Assembly (NCBI RefSeq): GCF_020535245.1
Contig: NZ_CP084910.1
Coordinates: 1,216,501 to 1,280,500 of the forward strand
Length of the DNA stretch: 64,000 bases
Source: Asticcacaulis sp. AND118
Lineage (GTDB): Bacteria; Pseudomonadota; Alphaproteobacteria; Caulobacterales; Caulobacteraceae
Direction: 5' to 3'
Shown here: positions 9,052 to 17,475 of the stretch, piece by piece
Layout of the letters: every line of letters begins with the position of its first letter
Position numbering within the stretch: position 1 is the stretch's first letter
Program-made: the position numbers and the translations under genes
Notes under the pieces: model-generated
Database searches by the model: none
What the model was told of the DNA's origin: nothing
What the model saw: only the letters and a program-made list of their open reading frames with translations

Positions 9052-9073
9052 GGGCCGGTGTCACCACCGGCCC
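9052..9073 (-). terminator. Hairpin with terminator form on the minus strand
   Basis: GGGCCGGTG (9052-9060) pairs with CACCGGCCC (9065-9073). A run of eight A on the left makes it a terminator shape when read on the minus strand. No minus-strand gene is visible to its right, so the role is unclear; it might end antisense transcripts from the promoter region of the next operon. Confidence 0.45.
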
Positions 9074-9208
9074 GAAAAAGAATAAGGGGCAAATTGAAAC
9101 GAGAATAACCCGAACGCGATCAGAATATGACCGCGCCATGACGTCCCTTCCGGAGACCTCACGGTGAGGCAGTCAAGCATGAAGAGGTCGTGTGGCCTAT
9201 ACCGTCGA

Positions 9209-9226
9209 TATGGGAGGCCTCCCATA
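9209..9226. promoter_or_regulatory. Perfect 18-bp palindrome upstream of the two-component operon
   Basis: TATGGGAGGCCTCCCATA is a perfect 18-bp palindrome about 87 bp before the response-regulator start. A smaller dyad CCTCACGGTGAGG is at 9157-9169. Its size and position suit an operator, possibly for the NarL-type regulator itself. This is inference from symmetry and position only. Confidence 0.45.
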
Positions 9227-9312
9227 AACCGGTGACCCCGATTGTGGGGCGCAAAGGGTCATGTTACATCCGATACAAGACCTTCAGAAAGCCGCAGGGG
9301 CCTTCCGTTTCC

Positions 9313-9978
9313 ATGTCAGAATCCCGTCTGGTTCTTATCGAAGACGATCCCTTCGTTCGTCGCCATATCGCCACCCTGATCGAGGCGACGCCCGACATGG
9401 TGCTGACGGGCGAGGCGGGCAGCGTCGCCGACGGCCTGATCCTGCTCGATACCGCGCCTGACCTGATCGTGCTCGACCTGGGGCTCAGCGACGGCAGCGG
9501 GCTGGAGATCATCAAAGCGGCGCGTCTGCGCGACCTGCCCACACGCATCCTCATCCTGACGGTGTTCGGCGACGAGACCTCGGTCATTTCGGCCCTGACC
9601 GCCGGGGCCGACGGCTACGTGCTGAAGGACAGCGCCGAAACCGAACTGATAGGCAGCATCCGCCACACCCTGAATGGCGGTTCGCCCATTTCGGCCCCGG
9701 TGGCGGCCTATCTGCTGCGCCATATCCGCAAGGACGCGTCTCTGGCTCAGGCCGCCGGTCCGGAACTGGCCGAAGACGCGCCCGGCATCACGCCGCGCGA
9801 GATCGAGCTTCTGTCGCTGCTGGCCAAGGGCCTCAGCTACAAGGAGGCGGCCAACGTCCTCGACATCTCGCACCACACGGTCGGCACGCACGTCAAAGCC
9901 ATCTACCGCAAGCTGGCGGTCAATTCTCGCTCCGAAGCCGTGTTCGAGGCGGTGCGCAGCGGTCTGATCCGCCTGTAA
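9313..9978 (+). CDS. NarL/FixJ-type response regulator
   Basis: 221-residue two-component response regulator. The N-terminal receiver has acidic residues E10, D11, D12, the phospho-acceptor Asp55 in LIVLDLGLSDG, and the switch Thr and Lys (LTVFGDE, YVLKDSAE). The C-terminal LuxR-type HTH is at about residues 155-215 (ITPREIELLSLLAKGLSYKEAA, HHTVGTHVKAIYRKL). It activates or represses target promoters after phosphorylation. The start at 9313 is chosen because the receiver begins there; the longer in-frame ORF runs through the palindrome region. It lies 18 bp before its likely partner kinase. Target genes are unknown. Confidence 0.9.
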   Translation: MSESRLVLIEDDPFVRRHIATLIEATPDMVLTGEAGSVADGLILLDTAPDLIVLDLGLSDGSGLEIIKAARLRDLPTRILILTVFGDETSVISALTAGADGYVLKDSAETELIGSIRHTLNGGSPISAPVAAYLLRHIRKDASLAQAAGPELAEDAPGITPREIELLSLLAKGLSYKEAANVLDISHHTVGTHVKAIYRKLAVNSRSEAVFEAVRSGLIRL

Positions 9979-9996
9979 TCCTGTAAACCCTCGCTT

Positions 9997-11949
9997 GTGA
10001 AGCTTTCGATAGTGCGGTTATGGTGCGCCATGTTTCGCCTGCCGACCGCTGAACCCTGGATCAGTCTCAGCCGCGCCCTGTTCTGGGCTCTGCTGGCCCA
10101 GATCGTTTTCTGGGGCCTGCTCTTCGCCTTTGCCCGCCATCCGCTGCCGTCCGAGGTGACCAAGGCCTATAAGGTTCAGGACGTCTACATGCGGCCGATC
10201 GAGGGCCTGACGCCGGTGAACTTTCCGCTGGAGGCGATGACCCGACTGGAAGACGGGCGCTCGCCCATGGCCGACGACTTCGCCAATGTCTGCGTGCGCG
10301 GGTCGCACTTTCCCGCCGTGCAGTTCTCCTTCCTGATCACGCCCAGGCCGGGGCGAGGGTACGAAGCCCTGTATCTGCCGATGATCAAGGACAATTATGC
10401 CCTCTATATCAACGGGCGGCTGTTGACGACGCCGCGGGGCAAGCTCGGTTTTCCGTCCACCCACGACGGCCTTAGGGCGCAACTGTACGGGTTCGCGCCG
10501 GATCAACTGGCACCGGGAGGCAATCGCGTCGATATCGTCGCCGTCTCCAATGGCTGCCATCCGCAGATGAAAGGGGCGCTGTTCGGGCCGGAAACCGACC
10601 TGCGCCGCCTCATCGATCATCGTCTGACGACGGCGATAGGTATGCCGCTGATCACGGTGATCGCCGCCTCGCTGCTGAGCATGATCGCCGCGGCGCTGCT
10701 GCCCATCAGCGGCTATAATCGCCTGTTTCTCAGCGTCAGCCTGTTCATGGCGGCGCTGGCGCTGCGCGGCGCCAGCTTCATGTGGCAGGGCGACGCGCTG
10801 GAAGACAGCCTGCGCGACACGTTGATGTCTGTGGTGTCGGGCCTGACTCTGGGGGCGACGGCCTATCTGCTCAAGAACTGGACGCTGGCGTCCGACCGTC
10901 ACACGCCGATCATTGTAGGTGTGACCATAGCCGATATCGTCCTGTTGCTGATGGGCTGGCTGTTCAAACAGAGCTGGCTGCCGACCCTGACCGAAACCAC
11001 CCTGATCTTCGTCTGCGCGGGTTATTTCCTGTATCGCATGTGGGTTCTGGTGCGCGTGCAGCCGCAGTTGCTGATTCGCTCCTTCCCCTTCCTGTCGGTT
11101 GGGCTGGTGACCACCTTCTACGATCTGTATCACGGCCTCCTGGGTCTGCCGCGCCCGCTGACGGCGGGGCTCTACTTCCCCTTTGTCATCATCGCCGGTG
11201 TGGGCGTCGATCTGGTGCGCCGCGGTTTCGAACTGTTCCGCACGGCCGAAGAGCAGCGCGCCGATCTGGAGCGTCAGGTGCAGGACCGCGAGGCGGATAT
11301 CCGCGCCTCCTACGCCAAGCTTCAGGAACAGGAGCAACTCAACGCCGTCAATGCCGAGCGCCAGCGCCTGATCCGCGATATGCATGACGGGGTGGGCGGG
11401 CATCTGGTCAGCCTTTTGATGCAGCTCAAGCTGGGGGCCGTGCCGCCGGAGACCATGCGCGTCAATATTCAGTCGGCGGTGGACGACCTGCGGCTGATCA
11501 TCGACTCGATGGACTCGATGGGGGATTCGCTGGAGGTCGGGCTGGCCATCTTCCGCGAGCGCATGCGTCCGCGCCTGCAGACGGTCGGTGTCGAACTGAC
11601 GTGGCGCAACGCCGTAGACGAAGAGCCACGAGGTTATCGCCCCAATGAAATCCTCAACATTTACCGTATATTGCAAGAGGGTGTTACCAACGCGCTCAAG
11701 CACGCTCAGCCGAAGACGATCGACCTCAGCCTGCGGCCCGATCCGGATGCACCGGGCTGGCTCATTCTGACGCTGAGTGACGACGGGGTGGGTTTCCCGG
11801 CCGATGAGCGTACGTCTGCGGGACGCGGCCTGAGCCATCTGCGCCGCCGCGCCCAGATGATCGGCGGGCGCATCGACATCGTCTCCGCGCTGGGCAACGG
11901 CACGACGATCCGCCTGTACGTGCCGCCGCCCGCGACCGCGACGGCTTGA
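9997..11949 (+). CDS. Membrane sensor histidine kinase (HisKA_3 type)
   Basis: About 650 residues; cognate kinase of the preceding NarL-type regulator by adjacency and subfamily. One N-terminal helix is followed by a roughly 170-residue extracytoplasmic domain of the 7TMR-DISM kind, then about seven helices (residues 210-400), a short coiled coil, and the HisKA_3 box LIRDMHDGVGGHLVSLL with phospho-His near residue 463. The ATPase domain has N-box NILNIYRILQEGVTNALKHA and G-box SDDGVGF and GRGLSHL. The signal is unknown. The start is uncertain: GTG at 9997 or ATG at 10030, neither with a strong ribosome site. Confidence 0.88.
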   Translation: MKLSIVRLWCAMFRLPTAEPWISLSRALFWALLAQIVFWGLLFAFARHPLPSEVTKAYKVQDVYMRPIEGLTPVNFPLEAMTRLEDGRSPMADDFANVCVRGSHFPAVQFSFLITPRPGRGYEALYLPMIKDNYALYINGRLLTTPRGKLGFPSTHDGLRAQLYGFAPDQLAPGGNRVDIVAVSNGCHPQMKGALFGPETDLRRLIDHRLTTAIGMPLITVIAASLLSMIAAALLPISGYNRLFLSVSLFMAALALRGASFMWQGDALEDSLRDTLMSVVSGLTLGATAYLLKNWTLASDRHTPIIVGVTIADIVLLLMGWLFKQSWLPTLTETTLIFVCAGYFLYRMWVLVRVQPQLLIRSFPFLSVGLVTTFYDLYHGLLGLPRPLTAGLYFPFVIIAGVGVDLVRRGFELFRTAEEQRADLERQVQDREADIRASYAKLQEQEQLNAVNAERQRLIRDMHDGVGGHLVSLLMQLKLGAVPPETMRVNIQSAVDDLRLIIDSMDSMGDSLEVGLAIFRERMRPRLQTVGVELTWRNAVDEEPRGYRPNEILNIYRILQEGVTNALKHAQPKTIDLSLRPDPDAPGWLILTLSDDGVGFPADERTSAGRGLSHLRRRAQMIGGRIDIVSALGNGTTIRLYVPPPATATA

Positions 11950-11966
11950 AATAAGGTCAAATGTAA

Positions 11967-11992
11967 ACTAGACTAACCGGACTTAGTCTAGT
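11967..11992. promoter_or_regulatory. Operator-like inverted repeat of the toxin-antitoxin operon
   Basis: ACTAGACTAA (11967-11976) and TTAGTCTAGT (11983-11992) form a perfect 10-bp inverted repeat with a 6-bp spacer, ending 9 bases before the antitoxin ATG. Phd-family antitoxins normally repress their own operon from such palindromes, so this is the likely autoregulatory operator. Confidence 0.65.
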
Positions 11993-12001
11993 GAGGCGCG
12001 C

Positions 12002-12247
12002 ATGACCACCGTCAATATCCATGAGGCCAAGACCCATCTGTCGCGCTTGGTCGAACAGGCGGCGAAGGGCGAAAGCTTCATCATCGCCAAGGCGGGAAAA
12101 CCGATGGCGCGGGTCGCTGCCATCGACGCGCCGGAAAGCACGAAGACGCGCCGTCTGGGTTTTCTGACAGGGCATATCCGCACGCCCGACGATTTCGACC
12201 GTATGGGGGAAGGCGAAATCGCAGGCCTGTTCGGCGGCGAAGAATGA
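12002..12247 (+). CDS. Type II antitoxin, Phd/YefM family
   Basis: 81-residue antitoxin. The N-terminal Phd/YefM DNA-binding fold is seen in TVNIHEAKTHLSRLVEQAAKGE followed by FIIAKAGKPMARV. The C-terminal part (about residues 50-81, ending GLFGGEE) would wrap around and block the PIN toxin. The stop overlaps the toxin start (ATGA), which gives translational coupling. The perfect palindrome just upstream suggests autorepression. Inserted between the two-component genes and gatB. Confidence 0.9.
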   Translation: MTTVNIHEAKTHLSRLVEQAAKGESFIIAKAGKPMARVAAIDAPESTKTRRLGFLTGHIRTPDDFDRMGEGEIAGLFGGEE

Positions 12248-12615
12248 AGCTGCTGCTCGATACCCACATCCTGCTGTGGGCCGCCGGGGAGCCGGAAAAG
12301 CTGCCGCAGGACATGCGCGCCCAACTCGAAGATAGCGACAATACGCTGCTGTTCAGTGCCGCCAGCCTGTGGGAGGTGGCGATCAAGCGCGGACTGGGGC
12401 GCGACGATTTTCAGGCCGATCCGCGCCTGTTGCGCCGGGGCTTGCTCGACAATGGTTATGTCGAGCTGCCGATACTGAGCGCCCATGCGGTGATGGTCGA
12501 TACCCTGCCGGCGATCCACAAGGACCCGTTCGATCGCATACTGATCGCGCAATCCTTGCATGAAGGGATCAAACTGATCACGGTCGATCCGGTGGTGATG
12601 CGTTATTTCGCCTGA
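12244..12615 (+). CDS. PIN-domain toxin (VapC-like ribonuclease)
   Basis: 123-residue PIN-fold endoribonuclease toxin of a Phd-PIN pair. The acidic metal-binding residues are all present: Asp6 ([10 protein letters not shown]), Glu44 (SLWEVAIKR), Asp94/Asp97 ([12 protein letters not shown]) and Asp115 (ITVDPVV), so it should be active. Free toxin would cleave tRNA, rRNA or mRNA; the target cannot be read here. Start overlaps the antitoxin stop by 4 bases. Length is normal. Confidence 0.9.
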   Translation: MKLLLDTHILLWAAGEPEKLPQDMRAQLEDSDNTLLFSAASLWEVAIKRGLGRDDFQADPRLLRRGLLDNGYVELPILSAHAVMVDTLPAIHKDPFDRILIAQSLHEGIKLITVDPVVMRYFA

Positions 12616-12658
12616 TCAGCCTCTTCCCTGCGTAAAGCCTTCCCGCTATAGAAAAATC

Positions 12659-14161
12659 ATGACCGACTCTGCCTCCAGACAAATCCAGGGCCGCACCGGC
12701 CCGTGGGAACTCGTTATCGGCCTTGAGATTCATGCTCAGGTCGCCTCGACCTCCAAACTGTTTTCGGGCGCGGCCGTAGGCTTCGGCGCCGGCCCGAACG
12801 AACAGGTGAGCCTTGTGGACGCCGGCTTCCCCGGCATGTTGCCTGTGCTCAACCGTTTCTGCGTCGAGCAGGCGGTGAAGACGGGGCTGGGCCTGAAGGC
12901 GCAGATCAACACCCACTCGCGCTTCGACCGCAAGAACTACTTCTATCCCGACCTGCCGCAGGGCTATCAGATCTCGCAGCTCTTCTTCCCCATCGTGGGC
13001 GAGGGCGAGGTGTCGATCGACCTCAGCGACGGGACGCAGAAGGCCGTGCGCATCGAGCGCCTGCACCTTGAACAGGATGCAGGCAAGTCGATCCACGACC
13101 TCGACCCGAACAACACCTATGTCGACCTCAACCGGGCCGGCACGGCGCTGATGGAGATCGTCTCCAAGCCGGACATCCGCTCGGCGGAAGAGGCCGTGGC
13201 CTATTTCAAGAAGATCCGCACCATCCTCGTCTATCTCGGCACGTCCGACGGCGACATGGAAAAGGGCAATATGCGCGCCGACGTCAACGTCTCGGTATGC
13301 AAGCCGGGCGCGTATGAAAAGTTTCGCGAGACGGGCGATTTCAAGCACCTGGGCACGCGCTGCGAGATCAAGAACGTCAACTCGTTCCGCTTCATGCAGC
13401 AGGCCATCGAGTACGAAGCCCGCCGTCAGATCGAGATCGTCGAGGACGGTGGCGCGATCGTGCAGGAAACCCGCCTCTTCGATTCGGTGAAGGTCGAGAC
13501 GCGGTCTTTGCGCTCCAAGGAAGAGGCGCACGATTACCGCTACTTCCCCGATCCGGACCTGCTGCCGCTGGAGCTGGAGCTGGCGTGGATCGAGGACATC
13601 AAAAAGTCCCTGCCGGAACTGCCGGACGACAAGCGCCAGCGCCTGATGACGCAGTACGGCCTCAGCCAGTACGACGCCACCGTTCTGGTCACCGAGCAGT
13701 CGCGCGCCGACTATTACGAAGCCGCAGCCAAGGGCCGCGACGCCAAGCTGGTCGCCAACTGGGTGACCAACGAGCTTCTGGCGCGTCTGACCAAGGATGG
13801 GCTGGAGATCGAGCAAAGCCCGCTGCCGCCCGCGCACATCGCCGGTCTGGTCGAGCTGATCGAGACGAACATCATCTCGTCCAAGATCGCCAAGACCGTC
13901 TTCGAGCACATGTGGGAAGGCAAGGGCGCGATCACCCCGGCGGAGATCGTTGAAAAACACGGCCTGAAGCAGGTGACCGACACCGGCGCGATCGAAAAGG
14001 CCATCGATGAGATCATCGCCGCTCATCCGGACAAGGCCGCCGAAGTGGCCACAAAGCCGCAGGCCATCGGCTGGTTCGTCGGTCAGGTTATGAAGGCCAC
14101 CGGCGGCAAGGCCAATCCGGCGACGGTCAATGACCTGCTGAAAAGCAAGCTGGGTCTGTAA
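12659..14161 (+). CDS. gatB: Asp/Glu-tRNA amidotransferase subunit B
   Basis: 500-residue GatB, the subunit of GatCAB that binds mischarged Glu-tRNA(Gln)/Asp-tRNA(Asn), phosphorylates it and passes ammonia from GatA. Diagnostic blocks include [50 protein letters not shown] and the C-terminal tail domain with [17 protein letters not shown]. Length is standard. gatA and gatC are not nearby in this window. A strong bidirectional terminator follows. A 535-codon antisense ORF over it is a shadow. Confidence 0.97.
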   Translation: MTDSASRQIQGRTGPWELVIGLEIHAQVASTSKLFSGAAVGFGAGPNEQVSLVDAGFPGMLPVLNRFCVEQAVKTGLGLKAQINTHSRFDRKNYFYPDLPQGYQISQLFFPIVGEGEVSIDLSDGTQKAVRIERLHLEQDAGKSIHDLDPNNTYVDLNRAGTALMEIVSKPDIRSAEEAVAYFKKIRTILVYLGTSDGDMEKGNMRADVNVSVCKPGAYEKFRETGDFKHLGTRCEIKNVNSFRFMQQAIEYEARRQIEIVEDGGAIVQETRLFDSVKVETRSLRSKEEAHDYRYFPDPDLLPLELELAWIEDIKKSLPELPDDKRQRLMTQYGLSQYDATVLVTEQSRADYYEAAAKGRDAKLVANWVTNELLARLTKDGLEIEQSPLPPAHIAGLVELIETNIISSKIAKTVFEHMWEGKGAITPAEIVEKHGLKQVTDTGAIEKAIDEIIAAHPDKAAEVATKPQAIGWFVGQVMKATGGKANPATVNDLLKSKLGL

Positions 14162-14184
14162 ACAGCCCTGTAAACCAAACAGCA

Positions 14185-14215
14185 AAAAAGCCCCGCCAGT
14201 CCGGCGGGGCTTTTT
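14185..14215. terminator. Bidirectional terminator, gatB / secreted protein
   Basis: AAAAAGCCCCGCC (14185-14197) pairs perfectly with GGCGGGGCTTTTT (14203-14215), with a 5-base loop. It lies between convergent genes. Confidence 0.88.
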
Positions 14216-14221
14216 CTCATC

Positions 14222-14701
14222 TTATTGGTTCGTCGTCGGCTGGTCCTTGGTGACCGGCGTGTCGGTTTGCGGCAGGGGCGGGACCGGTTCGGTCGGGTTG
14301 CCCGCCGCCGGCTCATTGGTCATCGGGGCCGGGATGGTCGGTTCCTGCATCGGATCCGTCGCGGGTTGTGTCGGGTTTTGCGGCGCGGCCGGGTCGCCCA
14401 TGTTCGGCGTGGCGGACGTATCCGGCGCCGGGGCGGTGGTCGTGGTGCTGGCCTCGGTCGAGACGTCGCCCGCCTGGGCCGCACGCAGGGCCTGAGCGTT
14501 CAGGTCCGCCGTCGCCTTGTTTTGCGATTTCAGATCCTGCTTCGCCGTAGGGGCCTGCTTTTGCGCCGTCGCCTGCTCAGGCAGGGGCTGTTCGGCCGGG
14601 GCTTGCGGCGCGGCGGTGTCTTGAACCGTATCTTGGGCAAAGGCGGCCGGAGCGGCCATCAGCAGGGCGGCAGCGGCGGCCGTGGTCAGAAGGCGGGTCA
14701 T
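14222..14701 (-). CDS. Secreted Pro/Ala/Thr/Gln-rich hypothetical protein
   Basis: 159 residues. The signal peptide ends MAAPAAFAQ; the rest is a disordered, low-complexity chain rich in Pro, Ala, Thr, Gln and Asp, with no Cys and no recognisable domain. GAGG lies about 5 bases before the ATG at 14701, which rules out the longer in-frame ORF. Probably periplasmic. No function can be assigned. Confidence 0.7.
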   Translation of the reverse strand: MTRLLTTAAAAALLMAAPAAFAQDTVQDTAAPQAPAEQPLPEQATAQKQAPTAKQDLKSQNKATADLNAQALRAAQAGDVSTEASTTTTAPAPDTSATPNMGDPAAPQNPTQPATDPMQEPTIPAPMTNEPAAGNPTEPVPPLPQTDTPVTKDQPTTNQ

Positions 14702-15057
14702 GGTATCCTCATGTATGTGAAAGGGGCAGAACCGGGTGGAAACTCTGGACGACAGTATTCTCCGCCTCGGCCGATTTCTCAATTTCGCCGCCTTTACGAA
14801 CGCATCGGCCTCCCTTGCCGGAGGCTTATCTTTTTGATGGGTGGCGTAAGGCGGGGATAAAAAGCGTCCGCATTGACGCCGCCGGCCTTGAGTTCGAGCA
14901 TTGTCTGCTTGCTGAATCCGGCGCGAGCCTGAGCGTCCCCTGACATGTCCGCATTGTGACTTACGCTTTTCCAATGACCTCAGCCGCTTATCCCCAGCGT
15001 GGCCTTGCACCTGCGGCGGTGGCGTGAGACAGTCCGCGCGACTGAAAGGGGGACCGC
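14702..15057. other. Divergent intergenic region, nothing recognised
   Basis: 356 bp between the divergent secreted-protein gene and the ABC ATPase gene. No ORF with a convincing ribosome site, RNA gene or long palindrome was seen; it should hold promoters for both directions. Confidence 0.4.
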
Positions 15058-15987
15058 ATGGCGTCCGACTATGCCCTCAGCCTTGACGGGGTGAGCAAGT
15101 ATTACGGCGACTTCGCCGCTGTGCAGGATCTGAGCTTCCGCGTGCCGCGCGGCTCGATCTGCGGGTTTCTGGGCCCGAACGGCGCGGGCAAGACCTCCAG
15201 CGTGCGCATGATGCTGGGCCTGTCGCAACCCAGCGCCGGCCGGATCACTGTGCTGGACGGCGAAGGCGCCAAGGTGCTGGACCGTATCGGATTCCTGCCC
15301 GAAGAGCGCGGGCTTTACCGCAAGATGTCGCCGGTCGAGATGATCGTCTTTCTTGCCGGGTTGAAGGGCATGAAGGCCTCCGTCGCCCGCAAGCGGTCGA
15401 TGGAAATGCTGAGCGCGCAGGGGCTCGGTGAATTCATGCACAAACCGATCAAGTCGCTGTCGAAGGGCATGTCGCAGAAGGTGCAACTGATCGGCTGTCT
15501 GGTCCACGAACCGGAACTGGTCATTCTCGATGAGCCGTTTTCAGGTCTCGATCCGGTCAATCAGCAGGGGCTGGAGGACATGATCCGCGACCTGGCCCGA
15601 CGCGGGGCGACGGTGCTGTTTTCCACCCACGTCATGGCCCACGCCGAGCGTCTGTGCGAAAACGTCGTCATGTTGACAAAGGGGCGCAAGGTGTTCGAAG
15701 GCACGCTGCGTCAGGCGCGTGAGCGCGCGCCGCGCTATCTGGAACTGGAAGGCGTGCTCGATCGCCAACAGGTGACGGGCCTGCCCGGCGTGTCTGAAGT
15801 CATCGAGGCGGGCGCGGGCGAGGACGGCACGACGCGCTGGCGTCTGCGTTTCCTGCCCGGCCAGACGCCCAACGAAGCCTTGAAGACCGTTTTGGTCGGC
15901 GGGCTGGACGTGCGCCGGTTCGAAGCGCACGAGCCGACCCTGCACGATGCCTTCATTGTCCTGACCAACGGGGGAGACGCGGCATGA
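15058..15987 (+). CDS. ABC transporter ATP-binding protein (NatA-like)
   Basis: 309-residue cytoplasmic ATPase of an ABC-2 exporter. Walker A is GPNGAGKTSS (about residues 41-50), Q-loop region FLPEERGLYRKM, signature SKGMSQ, Walker B LVILDEPFSGLDP, and switch His in FSTHVMAHAE. The DUF4162-like C-terminal extension (about residues 220-309) is typical of NatA-type subunits. Its stop overlaps the permease start by 4 bases. NatAB-type systems export ions or small toxic compounds; the substrate here is not known. Confidence 0.92.
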   Translation: MASDYALSLDGVSKYYGDFAAVQDLSFRVPRGSICGFLGPNGAGKTSSVRMMLGLSQPSAGRITVLDGEGAKVLDRIGFLPEERGLYRKMSPVEMIVFLAGLKGMKASVARKRSMEMLSAQGLGEFMHKPIKSLSKGMSQKVQLIGCLVHEPELVILDEPFSGLDPVNQQGLEDMIRDLARRGATVLFSTHVMAHAERLCENVVMLTKGRKVFEGTLRQARERAPRYLELEGVLDRQQVTGLPGVSEVIEAGAGEDGTTRWRLRFLPGQTPNEALKTVLVGGLDVRRFEAHEPTLHDAFIVLTNGGDAA

Positions 15988-17375
15988 AGACGCTCCTGAT
16001 CGCGCGCCGCGAATATCTGGCCTTCGTCAAGACGGTCGGCTTCTGGCTGTCCCTGCTGGTCCTGCCGCTGCTGATGGCGGGATCGGTCTTCATTCCCCTC
16101 CTGATGAGCCGCAGCGGCGGCGGCGAAGATACGCGCAGCGTGGCCGTGCTCGACCTCAGCGGCGAGGCCCTGACTCCGGCGCTGCAAGCCCTGCTGAACA
16201 AGCCGGACCCGGCGGTGGCCGCCCTGCACACGGCGGCCCCGGGTGTGTCGGCGCGGCAGGCCCTGCGCGAAATGGCCAACCGGCGGGATTACCGGCTGGT
16301 CCCCCTGCCGCCGGGACTGACGCCCGACATGACGCGCGAAGCCGCCGAGGCGCGGATTTCGCAGCTTATGCAGTCCGAAGACCGCACCGTGGACCACGTC
16401 ATCGTGGCCTTCGTCGAAAAAGACGCCCCGCCGCGTCTGGCCTTCCATCTGTGGTCGTCGCAGACCAAGGGCAAGTCGCTGGAAGATCGGCTGCGCTGGG
16501 ATTTGCACGCGCTTCAATCCGCCTATGTGGCCAGACAGAAGGGAATCGATCCCGCCGTGGCCGTGGAACTGCGCGAGGCGCGTGCCGACATAGCCAGCCT
16601 GACCCCGGCCATCGCTGCGGCGGGCGCGGACGAAAAGGCGTCCTTCACCGAAAACCTCAAGGAAAACGGCCCGCATTTCGTCGGGGTGATCCTCAGCTAC
16701 CTGACCTGGATGTCGATCTTCTCCTCCTCGGTTATCCTGTTGTCAGGCGTCATCGAGGAGAAGTCGTCGCGCGTGCTGGAGGTGCTGCTGACCTCGGCCC
16801 CGGCCAGCAGCTTGCTGGTGGGCAAGGTGCTGGGCGTCTTTATGGTCATGATGACCGTCATGGCGGTGTGGAGCACCGTGGCCGGGGGCATTTTCGGCTA
16901 CGGTCTGGCCTTCCTGCCGCCGGACGTGATGCGCAATGTGCACGTACTGGCCGCCGAGGTGCTTAAGGTGCAGAATGTCGTGCCGATGCTGATGTTCTTC
17001 GTCGGCGGCTATCTGATGTACGGCATCACCTTCATCGCCATCGGTTCGTTCTGCGAGACCCAGAAGGAGGCGCAGGCGATCATGGGCCCGATCGTCGTGG
17101 TGCTGATGATCCCGATGATGAGCCTGCAGGCGGCGCTGATGTCGCCGGATCTGCCGCTGATCCGCTACATGTCTTGGGTGCCCCTGTTCACGCCCTTCCT
17201 GATGCCGTTGCGGGTGCTGGGCGGCGCGCCGTGGTGGGAGGTGCTGGCGACGCTGGCCGGCATGGGGCTCATGGCGTGGCTGATGATCCGGCTGGGGGCA
17301 CGGGCCTTCAAACAAGGCGCTCTGGGCGGCGGCAAGTTCAGTTGGAAAGCCATGATGGGCCTGTCTAAGGCCTGA
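15984..17375 (+). CDS. ABC-2 type transporter permease (NatB-like)
   Basis: 463-residue membrane partner of the upstream ATPase. Topology: one N-terminal helix (about residues 20-45), a large extracytoplasmic domain to about residue 230, then five or six helices (LSYLTWMSIFSSSVILLSG, VFMVMMTVMAVWSTVAGGIF, and others), as in NatB/YhaP permeases. The block GVIEEKSSRVLEVLLTSAP is the conserved ABC-2 coupling region. Translationally coupled to the ATPase by ATGA overlap. Confidence 0.9.
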   Translation: MKTLLIARREYLAFVKTVGFWLSLLVLPLLMAGSVFIPLLMSRSGGGEDTRSVAVLDLSGEALTPALQALLNKPDPAVAALHTAAPGVSARQALREMANRRDYRLVPLPPGLTPDMTREAAEARISQLMQSEDRTVDHVIVAFVEKDAPPRLAFHLWSSQTKGKSLEDRLRWDLHALQSAYVARQKGIDPAVAVELREARADIASLTPAIAAAGADEKASFTENLKENGPHFVGVILSYLTWMSIFSSSVILLSGVIEEKSSRVLEVLLTSAPASSLLVGKVLGVFMVMMTVMAVWSTVAGGIFGYGLAFLPPDVMRNVHVLAAEVLKVQNVVPMLMFFVGGYLMYGITFIAIGSFCETQKEAQAIMGPIVVVLMIPMMSLQAALMSPDLPLIRYMSWVPLFTPFLMPLRVLGGAPWWEVLATLAGMGLMAWLMIRLGARAFKQGALGGGKFSWKAMMGLSKA

Positions 17376-17423
17376 CACGATAAAGGGCGCCGCCACGCCG
17401 TAAATCCAGGATAAAGAGGCGGA

Positions 17424-17452
17424 TAAAAAAACCCTCCGGTTGTGCCGGAGGG
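17424..17452 (-). terminator. Terminator of the RcnB-family gene
   Basis: CCCTCCGG (17432-17439) pairs with CCGGAGGG (17445-17452). The A-run to its left becomes a T-run on the minus strand, directly downstream of the RcnB-family gene. Confidence 0.8.
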
Positions 17453-17475
17453 GAGCAGGCTCGAAGCGATTCCGG

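Noticed and set aside
10018..11838. 606-codon minus-strand ORF
   Set aside because: Antisense of the histidine kinase gene.
12578..14185. 535-codon minus-strand ORF
   Set aside because: Antisense of gatB, no recognisable domain.
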